A stretch of DNA of 39,169 bases from an uncultured Bacteroidota bacterium (GTDB lineage: Bacteria > Bacteroidota > Bacteroidia > 2-12-FULL-35-15), in contig CAIXIP010000108.1 in NCBI GenBank assembly GCA_903919535.1, positions 1-39,169 of the forward strand, written 5' to 3'. The notes beneath the pieces were generated by a model. The model was not told where the DNA came from. It did not search any database and worked only from the letters and a program-made list of their open reading frames with translations. The number at the start of each line of letters is the position of its first letter. Within the stretch, counting starts at the first letter, position 1. A program made the translations under genes and the position numbers. Shown piece after piece: positions 33,069 through 39,169 of the stretch.

Positions 33069-34550
33069 ATGGAATACTCAGCAAATGCCAAGAATAATTC
33101 AGCAACAGGCTTGCTAATTATTCTTGGCATTTTAATTTTCTCTTATACTGTTATTCGTGCTTTCTTATTGGCAATTACTTGGGATGAAGCATATACATAT
33201 TTAGAATTTGTGCGCAATGGAAAATTTATTCCAGATAAATTTGACCAAATGTCTGCCAACAATCATTTATTAAACACCTGGCTTGACATTTTTTTTGTAA
33301 AATGCTTTGGTGTAAATGAATTTGTATTGCGTTTACCTTCGTTATTCGGACACCTATTATTTCTTTTTTACTCTGCAAAACTCGTTACTAACTTTGAAAA
33401 TAAAGGAATAATTTTTTGTTCTTTTTTTATTCTTAATGTAAATCCGTACATGCTTGATTACTTTTCTTTGTCTCGTGGATATGGACTTTCATGGGGGTTA
33501 ATGATGACAAGTGTTTATTATTTATTTTTATTTCAGAGCAAGGGTTATCGTAAATTGTTTGCTATTATATCTATTGTTTTAGCAGCTTTAGCAACATTAG
33601 CAAATTTTGTTTTGCTGAATTACTGTTTGGCATTATACGGTTTTATAACAATCCTAATTTGTTATAAATATTTTAACTCTGAGGGAGCAAGGTCAAACAA
33701 AATATTCAAAATCATCAAAGAACTCCTTGTACCAAGCATTATCATAATTATATTTTTAGGAATTATTGTTCCCTTTTTATTTCATTTTAAACAAGCAGGA
33801 ACACTTTTTTGGGGAGGTCAGAAAAGTTTTTGGACAGATAGCATTAGCGAAACAATTAACCGAAATTTGTATGAACTAAAATTTAACCTTTTTATTCATT
33901 GGTTACTCAAAGCGTTTATGCTTTTTGTTGTTTTAGCTGGATGTATATTTATTGGACATAAATATTTTAAAACACGAGCCACTATTGATAATTTATTTGT
34001 TGCTGCTTTAATTACTTTAATTGGTTTTATTGTGCTTAGTACAACCTTACAGTATTATCTAATTGACACCCCCTATCTAACAGACAGAACAGCTATGTTT
34101 ATTGTAATATTGTTTAATTTATTATTTGTTGTTCTTATTAATGAGTTTTCTAAAGAAAAACCCAAGGCTGTTTTTTTAATTTATTCTGCTGCAGGTTTGC
34201 TATTTTTTCATTTCGCTTATTCTTCGAATTTAAAATATGTGTTGGATTGGAAATTTGATGCAGATACAAAAGGTGTTATTGCAGAATTAGAAAACCAAAG
34301 ACCATTAAATGAATTGAAATCGAATCAAACAATCGGAACACATTATTTGTATTCGCCCAGTCTCGATTTTTACAGAGCGACAAATAAAATAGATTGGATA
34401 ACCTGCGACATTTTTGACGATAGTACTATTTCAAAATATGATTATATTTATCTTTCGCTAGCAGATTTTGAGCGAATAAATAATGACAACCTAACTGAAA
34501 TTAAAATATTTCCAATCACAAAAAGTATTCTGGCAAAGGTTAATTTTTAA
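33069..34550 (+). CDS. Polytopic membrane protein, GT-C glycosyltransferase-like
   Basis: The 493-residue protein has about ten hydrophobic helices. After TM1 the sequence AITWDEAYTYLEFVRNG offers the acidic pair (D39, E40) in the first outer loop, which is where GT-C enzymes (GT39/ArnT-like) hold their catalytic or metal-binding Asp/Glu. NEFVLRLPSLFGHLL is also a common feature after the second loop in this fold. The C-terminal about 110 residues are a soluble tail (LKYVLDWKFDADTKGVIAELENQ). No specific family is recognised. It would transfer a sugar from a polyprenyl-phosphate carrier to a periplasmic acceptor. It lies directly downstream of scoB and 14 bases upstream of a second such gene. 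Confidence 0.7.
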   Translation: MEYSANAKNNSATGLLIILGILIFSYTVIRAFLLAITWDEAYTYLEFVRNGKFIPDKFDQMSANNHLLNTWLDIFFVKCFGVNEFVLRLPSLFGHLLFLFYSAKLVTNFENKGIIFCSFFILNVNPYMLDYFSLSRGYGLSWGLMMTSVYYLFLFQSKGYRKLFAIISIVLAALATLANFVLLNYCLALYGFITILICYKYFNSEGARSNKIFKIIKELLVPSIIIIIFLGIIVPFLFHFKQAGTLFWGGQKSFWTDSISETINRNLYELKFNLFIHWLLKAFMLFVVLAGCIFIGHKYFKTRATIDNLFVAALITLIGFIVLSTTLQYYLIDTPYLTDRTAMFIVILFNLLFVVLINEFSKEKPKAVFLIYSAAGLLFFHFAYSSNLKYVLDWKFDADTKGVIAELENQRPLNELKSNQTIGTHYLYSPSLDFYRATNKIDWITCDIFDDSTISKYDYIYLSLADFERINNDNLTEIKIFPITKSILAKVNF

Positions 34551-34564
34551 AACAATTTCGTAAA

Positions 34565-36133
34565 ATGAAAACTTCTCAATTTTTCTGGAAGAATGAAAAA
34601 TATTTCTTTGGAATATTGATTTTACTTTTTTTGATTCCTGTTATTGTATCTAAGTTTTTTCCCACCATGGATGGTCCAGCTCATTTATATAATGGACATC
34701 TATTAAATCAACTATGGTTCCATGGCTCCCCTGAAGTTTTTCAATTTTTTGATGTAAATACCCATACAGAAACAAATTGGATCAATCATATTTGGTTTGC
34801 TTTTATGTTTAATTTTTTTCCTGCATTTATAGTTGAAAAAAGTTTTCTTATTCTTTATATAGTTACTCTTGTGTATTCATTTAGGAGGTTGATAATAACA
34901 TTAGCTGGCACATCAAAACAAGCCTTCTTGGCCTCTTATTTAATATTTCCTTTTGTATATTCTTTCCCATTTTGTATGGGTTTTTTTAATTTTTGCATCG
35001 GAATTCCAATACTATTTGTTTGTGTGACATTTTGGGTAAATACAGCAAATAAATGGAATGCATACAGAATTATCATGTTGCTATTTTTAACAAGCCTACT
35101 GTACCTTACACACCTTTTCAATTTTTTATTTTTTGGATTAATAATTTTTATTTTCGAAGCGAAAAGTGCAATAAATTCAAAGGAGATAAAAAGTTTTTTC
35201 CGTCAATTACTTTTTCTTTTTATAACAACTTTACCTGGGATTCTCTTTACTAGCCGCTTTGTTTTCTCAAACAACGGAGGGTTTGTCACAAAATACTTAA
35301 GCACAACAGATCTTATAAAAGGGCTAACCGACATGTCACCCTTAATCACCCTAAGTTATAATAAAGAAAAAACTTTTTCTCAAATAATTTTGTTTTGTGT
35401 AGTGATACTAATCCTAATAGTTGTTTATAATATATTTAAAGACCAACAAACTAAAAAGAACTTTAAGTCTAACAGTTTTTGGCTAATCATAGCGTTTTTA
35501 ATGCTCATTTTATACTTTACTGTCCCCGACTGGATGCTTTCTGGTGGTGGAATTTCGATACGATTAGCTTTGTTCTTTTTCTTAATCATTATCATTTGGA
35601 TTGCGACAATTGGACTTTCTGTAAAACAACTTTTTTTCCCTTTAAGTATAATTCTTGGCTCAGCACTTTATTTAGTTTATTATCATACCGTAGAAACAAA
35701 AACATTAAGTGAAGATGCTGCAGAAATGGCTTCGGCAGCTAATTATATTGAAGAAGGAAAAACTCTTTTACCACTCAATTACTCACAAAATTGGCTTCAC
35801 AGCAATTATTCAAATTACATTGGAACGGAAAAATTTATTGTTGTATTAGATAACTACGAAGCTACAACAGCTTTTCCACTACTTTGGAAAAAGAACGAAA
35901 ACCCTTATGACCTGATTGGAAATTTTGGGAATCTGAATCCCTGTATTACAATTGAAAAGTATGAAAAGCAGACTGGACATAGGATAGATTATATTACCCG
36001 CTGGTGTTTTAATAAAGAAAGCAAAGATTCCTGTTCTACTGAAACTGAAAGATTAATACTTCAAAATTTTGAGTTGATATACACTTCTACTTATAAAAAA
36101 TTAGAGTTGTTTAAAAGAAAATATAAAAATTGA
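34565..36133 (+). CDS. Polytopic membrane protein, GT-C-like, unknown specificity
   Basis: The 522-residue protein has about ten to eleven hydrophobic segments, beginning with YFFGILILLFLIPVIVSKFF. The first outer loop contains PTMDGPAHLYNGHLLNQLW (D36), again fitting the GT-C pattern of an acidic residue after TM1. A soluble C-terminal region of about 130 residues (from VYYHTVETKTLSEDAAEMASAANYIEEG) includes four Cys near the end (CITIEKYE, WCFNKE, SCSTE). It is a separate family from its neighbour at 33069 by eye, sharing layout but not sequence. The role in envelope or surface glycan synthesis is an inference from fold and context. Confidence 0.65.
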   Translation: MKTSQFFWKNEKYFFGILILLFLIPVIVSKFFPTMDGPAHLYNGHLLNQLWFHGSPEVFQFFDVNTHTETNWINHIWFAFMFNFFPAFIVEKSFLILYIVTLVYSFRRLIITLAGTSKQAFLASYLIFPFVYSFPFCMGFFNFCIGIPILFVCVTFWVNTANKWNAYRIIMLLFLTSLLYLTHLFNFLFFGLIIFIFEAKSAINSKEIKSFFRQLLFLFITTLPGILFTSRFVFSNNGGFVTKYLSTTDLIKGLTDMSPLITLSYNKEKTFSQIILFCVVILILIVVYNIFKDQQTKKNFKSNSFWLIIAFLMLILYFTVPDWMLSGGGISIRLALFFFLIIIIWIATIGLSVKQLFFPLSIILGSALYLVYYHTVETKTLSEDAAEMASAANYIEEGKTLLPLNYSQNWLHSNYSNYIGTEKFIVVLDNYEATTAFPLLWKKNENPYDLIGNFGNLNPCITIEKYEKQTGHRIDYITRWCFNKESKDSCSTETERLILQNFELIYTSTYKKLELFKRKYKN

Positions 36134-36296
36134 TTGTCGCTTCTTGAATTAAAAGCAATTTTGGGTTTCCCCTAATTTTATTCAAATTTATTCCCTAAAA
36201 AAAACAATTAGGCGCCTAAATTATGAGCGAATAATTGCAAGAAAAAATTATGTAAATGATTTAAAATTAGCATATTTGCAGTTAAGACAAAACTAA

Positions 36297-37043
36297 ATGG
36301 AAAAACCGTCAGAATTTTTTTATAAAACGATAGATAAAGAGGGGTTTGAAACACTTGATGTTATTTCTGAAGCCGACAATTTTAATGACTGGATGTACAA
36401 CACCATTAAGCCATATTGTAAAGGAAAAATATTAGAAATTGGGAGTGGACTCGGAAATATTTCAAGTTATTTTATCAAAGATAATTTCAATATTTTTCTT
36501 ACTGATATCCGAGACAATTATTGTGATGAGTTAAAAAGAAAATTTTCTACAAATAAAAATGTAATTGGAATCGAAAATATTGATTTGGTAGATCCTGATT
36601 TTGACACAAAATATGCCCAACACTTAAATTCCTTTGATACAGTTTTTGCTCTTAATGTTATTGAACATATTGAAGATGATACTTTAGCAATCAAAAACTG
36701 CAAAAAATTGTTGTCAAAAGGTGGCCGCTTAATTATTCTGGTTCCTGCTTATCAAAAGCTCTATAATACTTTTGATAAAGAGCTTTATCATTACAGAAGA
36801 TATACATCCAAACAAATGGAAAATATATTTTCAAAAAATGAAATAACTATTAAAAAATCTTTTTATTTCAATTTCTTGGGAATATTTGGCTGGTATATTT
36901 CCGGCAAAATGATGCATAAAAAAATTATTCCTAAATCTCAAATGAATTTTTATAATAAAATTGTTTTTATTGCAAAAATTCTTGACATAATATCCTTAAA
37001 AAAAATCGGCCTTTCATCAATTGTTATTGGCGAAAAAAAATAA
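36297..37043 (+). CDS. SAM-dependent class I methyltransferase
   Basis: The 248-residue protein has the Rossmann-fold methyltransferase motifs: motif [16 protein letters not shown] (about 45-59), an acidic strand end FLTDIRDNY (about 66-74) and [16 protein letters not shown] (about 112-127). The later block [19 protein letters not shown] is characteristic of the methyltransferases that sit beside glycosyltransferases in envelope loci. No membrane helix is certain, though the C-terminal third has hydrophobic patches. The weak promoter-like CATATTTGC lies about 19 bases upstream after a 163-base gap, so this may start a new transcription unit together with the GT2 gene. Confidence 0.85.
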   Translation: MEKPSEFFYKTIDKEGFETLDVISEADNFNDWMYNTIKPYCKGKILEIGSGLGNISSYFIKDNFNIFLTDIRDNYCDELKRKFSTNKNVIGIENIDLVDPDFDTKYAQHLNSFDTVFALNVIEHIEDDTLAIKNCKKLLSKGGRLIILVPAYQKLYNTFDKELYHYRRYTSKQMENIFSKNEITIKKSFYFNFLGIFGWYISGKMMHKKIIPKSQMNFYNKIVFIAKILDIISLKKIGLSSIVIGEKK

Positions 37044-37050
37044 ATACTTC

Positions 37051-37773
37051 ATGGATTTTAAAAAACTATCAATTGTTATTCCTGCATACAACGAAGGCAA
37101 AACTATTCACTTAATTTTAAATAAAATTGCTGCAGTCCAATTAATTAATAATATCGAAAAAGAAATTATTATTGTTAATGATTGCTCTAGCGATGATACC
37201 GCACAATCAATTGAAAATTATACAAAAAGCAACCCTCATTTAACTATTCAACTTTTTAATCAGTCAACCAATCAAGGCAAGGGAGCTGCTCTTCACAAGG
37301 GAATATCGTTAGCCACAGGTGAATATATAATTATTCAAGATGCAGATTTAGAATATGACCCAGAAGAATACAACCTCTTAATCAAACCCGTTTTAGACGG
37401 TTTTGCTGATGTTGTTTATGGTTCCCGATTTATTGGAGGCAACGCACATCGAATTTTATTTTTTTGGCATACAATCGGGAACAAACTTTTAACTTTCTCA
37501 TCTAACATGTTCACGAATTTAAATTTGTCGGATATGGAAACATGTTACAAACTTTTCCCAACAGAAATAATTCAAAAAATTAATTTAAAGGAAAAACGAT
37601 TTGGTTTCGAACCCGAAGTAACAGCCAAAATTGCTCGCGTTAAGAATATCCGCATTTACGAAGTTGGGATTTCTTATTATGGAAGAACATTTGAAGAGGG
37701 GAAAAAAATTGGATGGAAAGATGGCTTTAGAGCATTGTGGTGCATTTTGAAATATAATATATTTAGCCATTAA
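37051..37773 (+). CDS. GT2 polyprenyl-phosphate glycosyltransferase, DPM1-like
   Basis: I start at the ATG at 37051 ([16 protein letters not shown]), not at the track's 37021, which is a non-ATG codon inside the upstream gene. The 240 residues form one GT-A domain: [38 protein letters not shown], the metal-binding [10 protein letters not shown], and the DPM1-type [20 protein letters not shown] and [13 protein letters not shown]. Members transfer a hexose from a nucleotide sugar to undecaprenyl or dolichyl phosphate. There is no C-terminal TM anchor, so membrane docking may be peripheral. It would supply lipid-linked donor to the GT-C-like proteins around it. Confidence 0.92.
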   Translation: MDFKKLSIVIPAYNEGKTIHLILNKIAAVQLINNIEKEIIIVNDCSSDDTAQSIENYTKSNPHLTIQLFNQSTNQGKGAALHKGISLATGEYIIIQDADLEYDPEEYNLLIKPVLDGFADVVYGSRFIGGNAHRILFFWHTIGNKLLTFSSNMFTNLNLSDMETCYKLFPTEIIQKINLKEKRFGFEPEVTAKIARVKNIRIYEVGISYYGRTFEEGKKIGWKDGFRALWCILKYNIFSH

Positions 37774-37812
37774 TTGAGTCAAATATCAAAACACCCGATT
37801 TATAATTAAACA

Positions 37813-39169
37813 ATGAAAAAAAAAATAACAACGTTTTTTAATCTCCATAGTTTAATTTTCTTGGCGCTATTTATTGTTGGCCTTTATTTAACTGCAATAA
37901 AAATAATGGGGCCAAATTTCGACCGAATACCCGGTGATATGGCAGATTCCCGTTTATGCAATTATTTTTTAGAACACGGACATTTATTTTTTACTGGAAA
38001 AGAAGCAAATTACTGGAATGCTCCTTTTATGTATCCAGAAAAAAACGTGATAACCTATTCAGAAAATTTACTTGGAACACTTCCAATATATTCTGCTTTA
38101 CGTTTTTTAAATTTTAATCCAGAATCTGCTTTTCAAGGCTGGATAATTATTTTATTTGCATTAAATTTTTTAGCCGCTGTTTATGCCTTATTTAAGTTAT
38201 CAGGAAACTTAGCTATTGCATCAGTTGGCGCCTATATTTTTGCGTTTTCTATGCCCATTATCGCACAAATGAACCACCCTCAGGTATTCCCTAGGTTTAT
38301 CATTCCATTAGTTTTTTTATGGCTGATTTCTTTCTTTAAAACTCAAAAAATAAAATATTTCAGCGGCCTTATTCTAGGTATTGTTTTCCAATTTTATGCC
38401 TGTATTTATCTGGGGTTTTTACTTGCTTTCTGTGTTCTAATTTGTATGATTGTATTTTTGTTTTATGTAAAACAAATAAAAATATTTGTGCAAGATTTAG
38501 GATGGAAAAAAATATTTCAAATAGTTGGCTGGGGGGCTATTTCTTTAGCTTTATTGATCCCTCTTTTATACCCCTATTATGAAAGAGCAAAAATATCTGG
38601 CACAAGAACCTATGAAGAAGTAATAAATTCAATCCCGTACATTCGATCATATTTTTTTGCATGGCAAGGATCTTATTTATGGACATTTTTAACAAAAACT
38701 GCTTTAAATGTTCCTGTCTGGTGGGATCATTTTTTATTTCCAGGAGGAATCGTTGTTCTTTGTATAATATTGTTCGTGTTTATCGGCTATAAACAACCAA
38801 GTAGTGATTTCAAAAAAGGAGCAATTGCCATTTTTATTTCTACTCTGCTTATTTTAATATTCACACTGCAATTTAATGGACATAGCTTATATAAATTTAT
38901 TTATCATATTCCAGGATTTTCTTCAATGCGGGCTGTAGGCCGAATAATAAATGTTGAATTATTTTTATTTGCTCTTATTGTAACGTTTTCCTTTACTTGG
39001 ATAGTGGATAAAATGAAATACAAAAGTATATTCCTTTTGTTAATTGCAGCTTTATGCATTGTTGATAAATATTCAACTGATACAATGGGAACATACAGTA
39101 AAAAAGATTCTCAAGATCGTATTACTGCTATAGAAGATAAACTAAAGGAAAAACATTATTCTGAATATA
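37813..39169 (+). CDS. Polytopic membrane protein, GT-C-like, cut by window edge
   Basis: This gene is absent from the ORF track because it runs off the right end. From the ATG at 37813 the frame stays open for 452 codons (MKKKITTFFNLHSLIFLALFIVGLYLT...). TM1 is followed by PNFDRIPGDMADSRLCNYFLEHGHLFF; the GDxxDxR-LEHG pattern recurs in uncharacterised multi-TM proteins that I take to be GT-C-like. At least nine further hydrophobic segments follow, and FSSMRAVGRI near residue 370 is also typical of such proteins. The C-terminus is missing. It belongs with the GT2 and methyltransferase genes just upstream. Confidence 0.75.
   Translation, partial: MKKKITTFFNLHSLIFLALFIVGLYLTAIKIMGPNFDRIPGDMADSRLCNYFLEHGHLFFTGKEANYWNAPFMYPEKNVITYSENLLGTLPIYSALRFLNFNPESAFQGWIIILFALNFLAAVYALFKLSGNLAIASVGAYIFAFSMPIIAQMNHPQVFPRFIIPLVFLWLISFFKTQKIKYFSGLILGIVFQFYACIYLGFLLAFCVLICMIVFLFYVKQIKIFVQDLGWKKIFQIVGWGAISLALLIPLLYPYYERAKISGTRTYEEVINSIPYIRSYFFAWQGSYLWTFLTKTALNVPVWWDHFLFPGGIVVLCIILFVFIGYKQPSSDFKKGAIAIFISTLLILIFTLQFNGHSLYKFIYHIPGFSSMRAVGRIINVELFLFALIVTFSFTWIVDKMKYKSIFLLLIAALCIVDKYSTDTMGTYSKKDSQDRITAIEDKLKEKHYSEY

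Noticed and set aside
36183-36216. Possible small palindrome AGGCGCCT and T-rich hairpin before the methyltransferase
   Set aside because: The palindrome is only 8 bases and lacks a stem-loop with a T run; not convincing as terminator or operator.
1-39169. CRISPR array, tRNA/rRNA, prophage, transposon or defence island
   Set aside because: No regularly spaced direct repeats, cloverleaf-type sequences, transposase, integrase or nuclease/defence genes were seen; the periodic DNA at 18.6-21.4 kb is coding and translates to protein repeats.

Overview
The window comes from a low-GC member of the Bacteroidota, most likely from a lineage with gliding-type genes and a type IX secretion system (T9SS). 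Four signs support this. There is a GldH-type gliding lipoprotein and a T9SS C-terminal sorting domain. Promoters repeatedly show the phylum-specific -7 element TAnnTTTG instead of TATAAT. Genes start after A-rich leaders with no clear Shine-Dalgarno sequence. Several families (DUF4920, DUF4932-like, reg_prop/Y_Y_Y sensors) are typical of the phylum. No rRNA, tRNA, CRISPR array, transposase, integrase or phage gene was seen.

Layout. 1-9.7 kb is a mostly minus-strand housekeeping and envelope region: typA, a MenI-like thioesterase (+), a DUF4920 lipoprotein with a CxxCH lipoprotein, a TlpA-type thioredoxin, a small zinc-finger protein, a DUF4932-like lipoprotein, a tail-less SSB (+), a subtilisin and a bacilliredoxin. 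9.9-15.1 kb carries an M16 peptidase, tadA and glyS. 15.2-21.8 kb is an accessory-looking minus-strand block: a large periplasmic propeller sensor fused to a SpoIIE phosphatase, a repeat-rich T9SS-secreted protein, and a frameshifted copy of that protein's sorting domain. 21.9-26.0 kb has ybeY, pgk, an SdpR/SdpI-type autoregulated pair, a GDPD lipoprotein and a small predicted outer-membrane protein. From 26.2 kb to the right edge all genes are on the plus strand: holB-ricT-gldH-PBP1A-scoA-scoB, then a membrane glycosyltransferase-like cluster (GT-C-like, GT-C-like, methyltransferase, DPM1-like GT2, GT-C-like cut by the edge).

How the genes work together. Convergent or adjacent units are separated by strong, nearly perfect hairpins that act as terminators. 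The 26-33 kb series links replication (HolB), RicT, gliding/T9SS (GldH) and peptidoglycan synthesis (PBP1A) in one direction of transcription. The downstream cluster looks like a polyprenyl-phosphate-sugar system: the GT2 would charge a lipid carrier and the polytopic proteins would use it.

There is no obvious new defence or mobile system here. The most notable points are a candidate leaderless glyS mRNA, the SdpR/SdpI operator, the sorting-domain pseudogene, two different imperfect-palindrome intergenic elements, the sensor-phosphatase fusion, the subtilisin with a large insert, and the uncharacterised GT-C cluster. All family names come from recognising motifs by eye; no database search was run.
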